Shown in pieces: positions 1-5,294 of a stretch of 6,204 bases of DNA. The notes under the pieces are model-generated. The model was not told the DNA's origin and made no database searches. It was given only the letters and a program-made list of their open reading frames with translations. Both the position numbers and the translations under genes were made by a program. Location: the NCBI GenBank assembly GCA_955651875.1, contig CATPAP010000058.1, positions 1 through 6,204 of the forward strand. Reading direction: 5' to 3'. The stretch's first letter is position 1. The number at the start of each line of letters is the position of its first letter. This stretch comes from Candidatus Dormiibacterota bacterium. GTDB lineage: Bacteria; Chloroflexota; Dormibacteria; Aeolococcales; Aeolococcaceae.

Positions 1-1080
1 GACGCGCTCGAGAGCTTCGCCACCTTCTCGGTCATCGCCGAGGAGCATGGCGGCGACTTCAGGAGTTGGCCTCAGGCGCTGCGCGACCCGGCGTGCAGCG
101 CAGTTGCCGCCGTCCGCCGCCGCGCTCGCGGCAGGATCAGGTTCCATGCCTGGCTGCAGTGGCTGGTCGAAGGACAGCTGGCCCGGGCGGCCGGGGCGCT
201 GCCGCTCATGACTGACCTGCCCATCGGGGTGGATCCAGGCGGCGCGGACGTCTGGGCCGAGCGCGAGCTCTTCATGACCGATTTCTCGGTCGGGGCGCCC
301 CCGGACCCGTTCAACAGCCTCGGCCAGGAGTGGGCTCAGCCGCCGTGGAATCCCTGGCAGCTGCGCCGTCGCGCTTACGCGCCGCTCGTTGACGTGCTCA
401 GGACCGGCTTCGCCCACGCGATGGGCCTGCGCATCGATCACGTCATGGGACTGTTCCGCCTCTTCGCCATCCCCGGTGGACACGATCCCGCCGACGGGGT
501 CTACATCCGGTACCCGGCCGGCGACATGCTCGACATTCTCGCCCTCGAGAGCGTCCGCGCCGGCGCGGTGGTCGTCGGCGAAGACCTCGGCACCGTCGAG
601 CCGTTCGTCCGCGATGAGATGGCTGAGCGCAACATCCTCTCGTATCGCCTGCTCTGGTTCGAGGAGGGCGGCCCGTCGACCTTCCCCGAGCGTGCCCTGA
701 GCGCGGTCACCACCCACGACCTGCCCACCATCGCGGGGCTGTGGACCGGTGCGGACATCGAGGCACAGCGGGCGATCGGCCGGCCTGTCAACGAGGCAGG
801 CACAGCGCAGATGCGCGAGCGGCTGGCACGCGCCGCCGCCGACGTGACGGCTCCACTCGGCGAGGTGATCGCCTCCGTCTACGCTGCCCTGGCGGGCTCG
901 CCGTCGATGCTCGTGGCTGCCGCCCTCGATGATGCGGCAGAGGTGGTCGAGCGGCCCAACCTGCCCGGGACCGCCGGCGAGCGCCGGCCCAACTGGCGCC
1001 TGGCCCTCCCCCGCCCCCTCGGCGAGGTGATCGGATCACCGCTGGCGGCGCGCCTGGCGCAGACCCTGAGGAGCCGCTAG
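1..1080 (+). CDS. malQ: 4-alpha-glucanotransferase (amylomaltase, GH77), C-terminal part, 5' end outside window
   Basis: The reading frame is open from base 1 to the TAG at 1078-1080, giving 359 residues of a longer protein whose N-terminus lies left of the window. GH77 enzymes transfer alpha-1,4-glucan segments between maltodextrins, or to glucose, in the cytoplasm, in maltose and glycogen turnover. The expected family landmarks are all visible in order. They are the TDLPIGVDPGGADVW segment (about residues 71-85), GAPPDPFN (about 98-105), the nucleophile Asp146 in LRIDHVMGLFR, the acid/base Glu194 in VVGEDLGTV, and the transition-state Asp240 in TTHDLPTIAG. A terminal RPNLPGT...RPNWR motif precedes the stop. 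The segment wording resembles actinobacterial-type MalQ. The first in-window ATG (208) is internal, because homologous sequence continues upstream of it. The catalytic residues are intact, so nothing suggests a pseudogene. The gene converges on the HAD phosphatase with a 4-bp gap. Confidence 0.95.
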   Translation, partial: DALESFATFSVIAEEHGGDFRSWPQALRDPACSAVAAVRRRARGRIRFHAWLQWLVEGQLARAAGALPLMTDLPIGVDPGGADVWAERELFMTDFSVGAPPDPFNSLGQEWAQPPWNPWQLRRRAYAPLVDVLRTGFAHAMGLRIDHVMGLFRLFAIPGGHDPADGVYIRYPAGDMLDILALESVRAGAVVVGEDLGTVEPFVRDEMAERNILSYRLLWFEEGGPSTFPERALSAVTTHDLPTIAGLWTGADIEAQRAIGRPVNEAGTAQMRERLARAAADVTAPLGEVIASVYAALAGSPSMLVAAALDDAAEVVERPNLPGTAGERRPNWRLALPRPLGEVIGSPLAARLAQTLRSR

Positions 1081-1084
1081 CCCG

Positions 1085-1792
1085 TCAGCCCGCGCGGCGG
1101 TGGGAGGCACCGGCCAGCGTCGAGCGCAGGTCATCAACAAGAATGCGATCGATCAGCTCGCGCACACCCTCCCCGGCGCGCCCCTCCACGACCAGGTCGG
1201 CGCGTTCCTTGACGCTGTCGAGGGCATTGCCCACGGCGACGCCGCAGCCGGCCACGCCGAGCATGACCAGGTCGTTCTCGGCGTCCCCGACCGCGACCGT
1301 CGCCTCGGCGGTCTCGCCGAGCTCGTCGAGGGCGCCGGTGAGCCCGGTCGCCTTGTTGACGTTGGCGGGAAGGACCATGACCGAGTGCTTGTTGAAAACG
1401 ATCTGCAGGTCGAGCCCCATCTCATGGATGGTGCGCACCACCACCGCCTCGAAGGGCTCCCACGTTGAGCAGATGGCACGTCCCACCGAGAGCGGGGTCA
1501 CGCCGTGCGCTTGCAGGGCGGCGATGAACCGGCGCGGCAGCGGCGGCCCGAGCAGGCGCTGGCGCCCGGTGGTGGGGTTGTAGAGGAGGGCGCCGTTCTC
1601 GACGACCACGAGGTCGAAGACGTCAACGTCGTCGCAGATGTCGAGGAGCTCGTCGAGGATGCGCCCGGTCACGAGCACGGCACGTCGGCCGCTCTCACGC
1701 AGCCGGCGAAGCGACGTCACGGTCTCCGGGGCCAGGATCCCCTGCGATGCGATGGTGCCGTCGTAGTCGCAGGCCAGAACGCGGAACCGCAT
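1085..1792 (-). CDS. HAD-superfamily hydrolase, Cof-type (class C2 cap) phosphatase
   Basis: This is a 235-residue cytoplasmic protein with all four HAD motifs. Motif I is DYDGT, with nucleophile Asp9 and acid/base Asp11. Motif II is Thr42 in LVTGR. Motif III is Lys147 in NVNKATGL. Motif IV is GDAENDL, with Asp170 and Asp174 for Mg2+. The insert between motifs II and III (about residues 75-145) fits a C2 cap, as in Cof, sucrose-phosphate phosphatase and phosphoglycolate phosphatase-like enzymes. The likely reaction is Mg2+-dependent phosphomonoester hydrolysis, often of a sugar phosphate. The substrate cannot be read from the sequence. The start is the ATG at 1790-1792, where MRFRVLACDYDGT places motif I at the usual distance from the N-terminus. 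A weak purine stretch (GGGAC on the minus strand) lies 9 nt upstream. It is 45 nt downstream of the histidine kinase on the same strand, so co-transcription is possible. The protein is slightly shorter than many Cof members (about 260-280 residues) but looks complete. Confidence 0.9.
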   Translation of the reverse strand: MRFRVLACDYDGTIASQGILAPETVTSLRRLRESGRRAVLVTGRILDELLDICDDVDVFDLVVVENGALLYNPTTGRQRLLGPPLPRRFIAALQAHGVTPLSVGRAICSTWEPFEAVVVRTIHEMGLDLQIVFNKHSVMVLPANVNKATGLTGALDELGETAEATVAVGDAENDLVMLGVAGCGVAVGNALDSVKERADLVVEGRAGEGVRELIDRILVDDLRSTLAGASHRRAG

Positions 1793-1837
1793 GCCGGTAT
1801 TGTCCCGCAGCGTCAGGGATGCCGGCGCGAAGCCACT

Positions 1838-2896
1838 CTAGAAGGTGAACGCGGCGCGCACCTCGGTGCCCCTGCCGGTCTCCGAGCGGATCTCGAGCGT
1901 GCCCTTCTCGAGCTGGGCGCGCTCGCGCATGGAGATCATCCCAAGATTCTTGCTGCCGTCCAGCTGCGCCTCGACGGCCGCCACGTCCATGCCCACGCCG
2001 TCGTCGCGGATCACCGCGGACACGCCGTCGGGCTGAAAGTTGATGACCACCTCGACATTGCGTGCGTTGGCGTGTTTGCGCGCATTGCTCAGCGCCTCTT
2101 GGACGATGCGGTAAATGGTGGGCTCGAACGATCCGGGGAGACGAACGTCCTCCCCCATGACGCGGAGCTGGGCATTCACGCCGACCTTGTCTCCGAAGTC
2201 CTTGACGAACTTGCGCAGGGTGGGGACGAGCCCAAGGTCGTCGAGCGACATGGGCCGAAGGTCGAAGATCAGCCGTCGCGTGTCCTCGAGGACCTCGCGG
2301 ACGCCGTCCTTGAAGTCGGCGAGCTCCCTGACCACGAGCTGAGGGTCGCGCTGGATCAGCCGCTCGAGGATCTCGGCCTGAAGCACCAGGTTGGCCATGG
2401 ACTGCGCGGGCCCGTCGTGCATGTCACGGGCGATGCGCATGCGCTCCTCCTCGATGATCTGGAACACCTGGCGCGAGGCGCTGCGCACGCGCGTGGTGTC
2501 GGCCTGCGGCGCGGCGGCCGCGGCGAGATCGTCGAGGCTGCGGTACACGGAGCGCAGCACCTCCTGCTCGCTGCGCAGGTCGATGAGGCGTGCGCTGACG
2601 TCGCGAAAGCGCTCGTCGACAGCGGCGAGGTCGGCACGGAAGCGCGACAGGCCGCGAAAGCCGCTGTCGAGCTCGTCCGGGTCCAGCCCGTCGAGGTGGT
2701 CGAGCAGCCTCTTCCAGCGCGCCTCGCTGTCGTCGGTGCGGCGGCGGAGCTCCTCGCGCGCCTCAGCGGTGTCGGCGAGGCGGGCGTCCAGCCTGGCCGA
2801 TGCCGCCTCCAGATCCTCGATGCGCTGGGTGAGCACGAAGCGCACCCCAGAGAGCGCCGAGGGGTTGACGGCCGACGTACCTCCGGTGGTCGTCAC
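1838..2896 (-). CDS. Soluble DegS/NarL-family sensor histidine kinase
   Basis: This is a 352-residue protein with no membrane span or signal peptide, so a cytoplasmic sensor is likely. Residues about 20-65 and 85-125 are rich in charged and Leu/Ala heptad-like patterns, suggesting a coiled-coil input region. The HisKA_3 dimerisation domain follows at about 147-215, with phospho-acceptor His160 in ARDMHDGPAQSMANLVLQAE. That HDGPAQ-ANL wording, together with LRPMSLDDLGLVPTLRKF (213-230), is close to Bacillus DegS. The ATPase domain covers about 255-352, with an N-box at 266-275 containing Asn271, a G1 box DDGVGM (298-303), and a G2-like GRGTEV (341-346). The start is GTG at 2894-2896. An in-frame TAG lies seven codons upstream of it and no other start codon is available in between. 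There is no convincing ribosome-binding site before it, and a GGAGGT at 2879-2884 lies just inside the gene. A start at the GTG codon of Val18 cannot be excluded. It is divergent from the receiver gene and upstream of the HAD gene. Confidence 0.93.
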   Translation of the reverse strand: MTTTGGTSAVNPSALSGVRFVLTQRIEDLEAASARLDARLADTAEAREELRRRTDDSEARWKRLLDHLDGLDPDELDSGFRGLSRFRADLAAVDERFRDVSARLIDLRSEQEVLRSVYRSLDDLAAAAAPQADTTRVRSASRQVFQIIEEERMRIARDMHDGPAQSMANLVLQAEILERLIQRDPQLVVRELADFKDGVREVLEDTRRLIFDLRPMSLDDLGLVPTLRKFVKDFGDKVGVNAQLRVMGEDVRLPGSFEPTIYRIVQEALSNARKHANARNVEVVINFQPDGVSAVIRDDGVGMDVAAVEAQLDGSKNLGMISMRERAQLEKGTLEIRSETGRGTEVRAAFTF

Positions 2897-2922
2897 AGGG
2901 CGTCGATGGCCGGGCTACTGCG

Positions 2923-2935
2923 CATGCCCGGCATG
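2923..2935. repeat. Short perfect inverted repeat upstream of the kinase start
   Basis: CATGCC and GGCATG are perfect reverse complements separated by one C, 27 bp upstream of the kinase GTG. The repeat overlaps the possible minus-strand -10 TATCAT (2933-2938), which is where a repressor operator would sit. Six-base arms are short in G+C-rich DNA, so chance is a real alternative. Confidence 0.3.
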
Positions 2936-2940
2936 ATACC

Positions 2941-2955
2941 GGCGGCATTACCGCC
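2941..2955. repeat. Short inverted repeat GGCGG-N5-CCGCC
   Basis: Five-base perfect arms flank a 5-base A+T-richer loop (catta), six bases beyond the previous inverted repeat. It could form a small hairpin or be part of a protein-binding site in the divergent promoter region. The short G+C-only arms make chance occurrence likely. Confidence 0.2.
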
Positions 2956-3085
2956 AGCCCGATTGCAGCACTGTAACGACCCCCCGAAACGGGACGGCGT
3001 GACGATCGACTGCCGGGCGCGGCGGAGCGGTGCGGTCCGGGTCACAGGGCGGTTGCAGGCCCGCGGCCGTTCCGCTGCCAGGGTC

Positions 3086-3091
3086 TATAAC
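3086..3091 (+). promoter_or_regulatory. Possible -10 element for the receiver gene
   Basis: TATAAC in the context GGTCTATAACCGG is a good match to a sigma70-type -10 and is one of the few A+T-rich hexamers in this spacer. It lies about 65 nt upstream of the receiver ATG. No convincing -35 hexamer occurs 16-18 nt upstream (the bases there are GCGGCC), so the promoter may be activator-dependent or the match may be fortuitous. Confidence 0.3.
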
Positions 3092-3138
3092 CGGGAGTGT
3101 CAGGAACCGGGAGTGTCAGGAGCCGGGAGGGCAGAACA
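3091..3138 (+). repeat. Tandem 16-bp direct repeat in the receiver gene leader, two copies plus a degenerate third
   Basis: CCGGGAGTGTCAGGAA (3091-3106) is followed directly by CCGGGAGTGTCAGGAG (3107-3122), identical in 15 of 16 bases. A third start, CCGGGAGGGCAGAACA (3123-3138), keeps the first seven bases and then diverges. The array begins at the last base of the possible -10 and ends one base before the ribosome-binding site, so it spans the likely transcription start and 5' leader. It may be a set of regulator-binding sites or a recent slippage duplication. Confidence 0.75.
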
Positions 3139-3139
3139 G

Positions 3140-3145
3140 AAGGAG
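3140..3145 (+). promoter_or_regulatory. Ribosome-binding site of the receiver gene
   Basis: AAGGAG lies 11 nt upstream of the ATG at 3157 and is the clearest Shine-Dalgarno match in the window. It decides the start. An in-frame GTG at 3097 would extend the protein by 20 residues, but that GTG lies inside the tandem repeat with no ribosome-binding site of its own. Confidence 0.7.
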
Positions 3146-3156
3146 CGGCAGACCAC

Positions 3157-3588
3157 ATGGAGATCTCCGCGTCCGCGGCCGCGCCGCGCATCCTCATCGT
3201 CGAGGACGACACCTCACTGCGGCGGCTCCTGGAAATCCGGCTCTCCGTCGACGGCTACGAGACGCGTACCGCCGGCGACGGAGTTGAGGCGCTCCGAGTG
3301 CTGGCGGCGTGGATCCCCGACGTGCTGCTCACCGACGTGATGATGCCCCGACTGTCCGGGCTCTCCCTCTGCCGTGCGGTACGACGCGACAAGCGCACCG
3401 CGGCGATCCCCATCATCCTGCTCACCGCGCGCTCGTTCGACAGTGACATGCAGAAGGTGATCGACCTCGGTGGTGTCAGCTTCATGACCAAGCCATTCGA
3501 CGCCGACGCGCTCAACACCGCTCTGCACGTTGCGCTCGACACCGGGCCGCGCCCGCGCAGAGGAGTCGGTGCCGACCACGCGGCCTGA
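3157..3588 (+). CDS. Single-domain response regulator (CheY-like receiver)
   Basis: This is a 143-residue protein, essentially one receiver domain (about residues 11-128) with a short basic tail and no DNA-binding or enzymatic output domain. The phosphorylation site residues are in place. They are acidic pocket Asp17-Asp18 in ILIVEDD, phospho-acceptor Asp60 in VLLTDVMMP, Thr90 in IILLTAR, and Lys112 in MTKPF. The usual GADDY ahead of the conserved Lys reads GGVSF here, an atypical alpha4-beta5 segment in the signalling face. It should act in the cytoplasm by phosphorylation-dependent binding to a partner protein, or as a phosphorelay intermediate. The start was chosen at the ATG preceded by AAGGAG. 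The divergent DegS-like kinase is the obvious candidate phosphodonor, but such kinases normally pair with NarL-type regulators. The membrane-protein gene starts 35 nt downstream. Confidence 0.93.
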   Translation: MEISASAAAPRILIVEDDTSLRRLLEIRLSVDGYETRTAGDGVEALRVLAAWIPDVLLTDVMMPRLSGLSLCRAVRRDKRTAAIPIILLTARSFDSDMQKVIDLGGVSFMTKPFDADALNTALHVALDTGPRPRRGVGADHAA

Positions 3589-3625
3589 TCCGGTCACAGC
3601 GTCACACGATTTCGCCTGACCGGGT
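3588..3625 (+). promoter_or_regulatory. Inverted repeat spanning the spacer and start codon of the downstream membrane protein gene
   Basis: CCGGTCA at 3590-3596 is perfectly complementary to TGACCGG at 3617-3623, with a 20-nt loop. In RNA the stem can extend by a U-G and an A-U pair to 3588 and 3625, which would place the first two bases of the GTG start (3624-3626) in the stem. There is no U-tract, so this is not a typical intrinsic terminator. It could restrict translation of the downstream gene, act as an operator, or be chance. Confidence 0.35.
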
Positions 3626-5294
3626 GACAATGGCGGGCGACGTGACCAGCACGGGCTCCGTGGCCGCGCCCAACCCCACGCCGCAGCAGCGCCTCGCCGA
3701 CGGGACCCGCCAGTCGATGATCGACCGGCTCACGTCGCCGGGCGGCCTGTTCCTCAGCGCTGTGCTGCTGGCCACCGCGTTCCCGCTGACGAGCCCGATC
3801 CGCGACCCCGACTTCTGGTGGCACCTGCGCAGCGGTCAGCTCATCCTCGACAACGGCGGCCTGCTGCACACCGACCCGTTCACCTATACGGTGAGCACCC
3901 ACGCGTGGACGATGCACGAGTGGCTCACCGAGGTGCTCTTCGCCGCGCTCTACCGCTGGAACGGGCTGGCCGCGATCGTTGCGTTGCTCAGCGTGGTGAG
4001 CTGGGTCGGCATGCTCTTCGTCTTCCTGCGCGCACGGCTGGACCGACCCGGGCCGTTCGTGCTCGGTGGCGGCATGGTGCTCGCGGTGATCGCCGGGTAC
4101 CCGATCTGGGGACCGCGCGCGCAGATGCTCACGTTCGCATTCGCCTGCCTCACGCTCTTCCTCGCCGAACGCCACCTGCGCCGGGGCGGACGCCTGGCCC
4201 TGCTCCTGCTCCCAATGTTCCTGGTGTGGGGAAACCTCCACTCAGGCTTCCTGATCGGCCTCGGCTTCATCGCGGTCATCGCAGCGGCTGAGGCGGTCGC
4301 ACATCTCCTCCACCTCGAGGGGCGCGCACCTGCCCAGCGGGTGCGCAGCCTCGCACTCCTGCTGGTGGGCTCGCTGGTGGTGTGCGCCATCAACCTCAAC
4401 GGGCCGTCAATCATCCTCTACCCGTTCGGAACCCTCGGTTCGGCGGCGCAGCAGTCGCTCATCCTTGAGTGGCACTCGCCCGACTTCCACGATTGGTCGC
4501 TGCGCATCTTCGGCGTCATGCTGCTCAGCCTGGTGGCGCTGATCGTCGCCAACCGCAGCATCCGGCTGCGGGACGCAGCGCTGGTCGTGGTCACGGTGGC
4601 ACTGTCACTGCAATCCGTGCGCCACATTGCGCTCTTCGTGGCGGCGTCGACCCCGGTCTGGATCAACCAGGCTGACATCCTCGTCAACCGCCTGCACGCC
4701 CGCCGGCGACCGGCGCCGCTGCCACCGGTCGGCATCAGGCTGGTGAGCTGGCTGCTGCTCTGCGCTGCCGTGCTCGCCGTCTATGTGGGTAGCCGGCTTC
4801 TCCCGTCGATGCGCACGCGCGAGGACTCCCTCCTCTACGCGCAGGACTTCCCGGTATGTGCGGTGCGCTGGCTGGCGGCGGACCCGCGACCCCTGCGCAT
4901 CTTCAACCAGTACGGCGAGGGCGGATACGTCGCCTACAGGCTCTCGGCGCACGGGGACCGCGTCTACATCTTCGGCGACGCGGCGCTGATGGGCGATGCA
5001 CTGCTCCACAGCTACGGCGACGTCGAGTCGGTGACGCCACGATGGGACAGCCTCATCCGTGGCGCCGGCAGCGACATCGTTCTCTTCGATACCAACGCCC
5101 CGCTGAGCAACGTGATGCTGCACGCGTCCGACTGGGTGGAGGTCTACCAGGACCCGCACAGCATCGCGTTCGCGCCGCGTGACCGCGTGGCTCGGCTGCA
5201 GCTGCCACCGCAGCCGTCGTGGACGGCAGCGAACGACACCTGCACTGCGCTGGTACGGACGCCGCCGTCGCAGCTCAACCAGGCTCCCGGATGA
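3624..5294 (+). CDS. Polytopic membrane protein, GT-C glycosyltransferase-like, with C-terminal soluble domain
   Basis: This is a 556-residue protein of no family I can name exactly. About nine or ten hydrophobic segments are visible, near 40-57, 113-135, 146-160, 166-181, 191-203, 207-228, 242-258, 293-309, 318-342 and 371-390. A soluble tail of about 165 residues follows (391-556). The first loop after span 1 carries RDPDFWWHL (60-68), an acidic motif placed like the catalytic D/E-x-D loop of GT-C glycosyltransferases. Other conserved-looking blocks shared with the next gene are PRAQ (164-167), WGNLHSGF (202-209), EWHSPDFH (282-289) and RHIALF (333-338). The tail contains FNQYGEGGYVAYRL (427-440) and VYIFGDAAL (447-455). 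The likely role is a lipid-linked sugar transferase or other surface glycan function, by inference only. The start is GTG 3624, or ATG 3630 two codons later. Neither has a clear ribosome-binding site. It probably shares a transcript with the following gene. Confidence 0.85.
   Translation: MTMAGDVTSTGSVAAPNPTPQQRLADGTRQSMIDRLTSPGGLFLSAVLLATAFPLTSPIRDPDFWWHLRSGQLILDNGGLLHTDPFTYTVSTHAWTMHEWLTEVLFAALYRWNGLAAIVALLSVVSWVGMLFVFLRARLDRPGPFVLGGGMVLAVIAGYPIWGPRAQMLTFAFACLTLFLAERHLRRGGRLALLLLPMFLVWGNLHSGFLIGLGFIAVIAAAEAVAHLLHLEGRAPAQRVRSLALLLVGSLVVCAINLNGPSIILYPFGTLGSAAQQSLILEWHSPDFHDWSLRIFGVMLLSLVALIVANRSIRLRDAALVVVTVALSLQSVRHIALFVAASTPVWINQADILVNRLHARRRPAPLPPVGIRLVSWLLLCAAVLAVYVGSRLLPSMRTREDSLLYAQDFPVCAVRWLAADPRPLRIFNQYGEGGYVAYRLSAHGDRVYIFGDAALMGDALLHSYGDVESVTPRWDSLIRGAGSDIVLFDTNAPLSNVMLHASDWVEVYQDPHSIAFAPRDRVARLQLPPQPSWTAANDTCTALVRTPPSQLNQAPG

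Larger units (their letters stand above)
2897..3156. promoter_or_regulatory. Divergent intergenic control region between kinase and receiver genes
   Basis: This 260-bp stretch between two divergent starts contains no supported gene and should hold both promoters. Visible elements are an inverted repeat CATGCC-C-GGCATG at 2923-2935, a hairpin-forming GGCGG-catta-CCGCC at 2941-2955, a TATAAC at 3086-3091, and a tandem 16-bp repeat from 3091. On the minus strand, TATCAT (2938 down to 2933) could be a -10 for the kinase with a leader of about 30 nt, but no matching -35 is seen. The central part, about 2960-3080, is G+C-rich with nothing recognisable. Confidence 0.6.

Noticed and set aside
208..1080. 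malQ starting at the internal ATG 208 as a complete short gene.
   Set aside because: The frame is open and family-like upstream to base 1. A start at 208 would remove part of the catalytic barrel, so the gene is simply cut by the window edge.
1073..1098. A GCCGC...GCGGC inverted repeat at the malQ stop as a terminator.
   Set aside because: The arms are only 5 bp with a 16-nt loop and no T-tract, which is common by chance in this composition.
2879..2884. A strong Shine-Dalgarno-like GGAGGT (minus strand) just inside the kinase gene as evidence for a later start.
   Set aside because: No in-frame ATG, GTG or TTG lies within 5-12 nt downstream. The nearest is Val18 GTG about 33 nt away, so the upstream GTG is kept with caution.
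2892..3051. An 11-bp direct repeat GTCACAGGGCG at 2892-2902 and 3041-3051.
   Set aside because: The first copy overlaps the kinase start codon. There are only two copies, they are widely spaced, and similar GTCACA strings occur elsewhere, so chance is the simplest reading.
3097..3156. A 20-residue N-terminal extension of the receiver from GTG 3097.
   Set aside because: That GTG lies within the tandem repeat and has no ribosome-binding site, whereas AAGGAG precedes ATG 3157 and the receiver fold begins just after it.
1505..3340. A plus-strand open frame of 611 codons running antisense to the phosphatase start and the whole kinase gene.
   Set aside because: Its translation is low-complexity and shows no domain. 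The opposite strand encodes two proteins with complete catalytic motifs. Long antisense frames are expected in G+C-rich coding DNA.
3594..4241. A minus-strand open frame of 215 codons opposite the start of the first membrane protein.
   Set aside because: The composition is Glu/Arg/His-rich, as expected for the complement of G+C-rich membrane-protein codons. No domain is visible.
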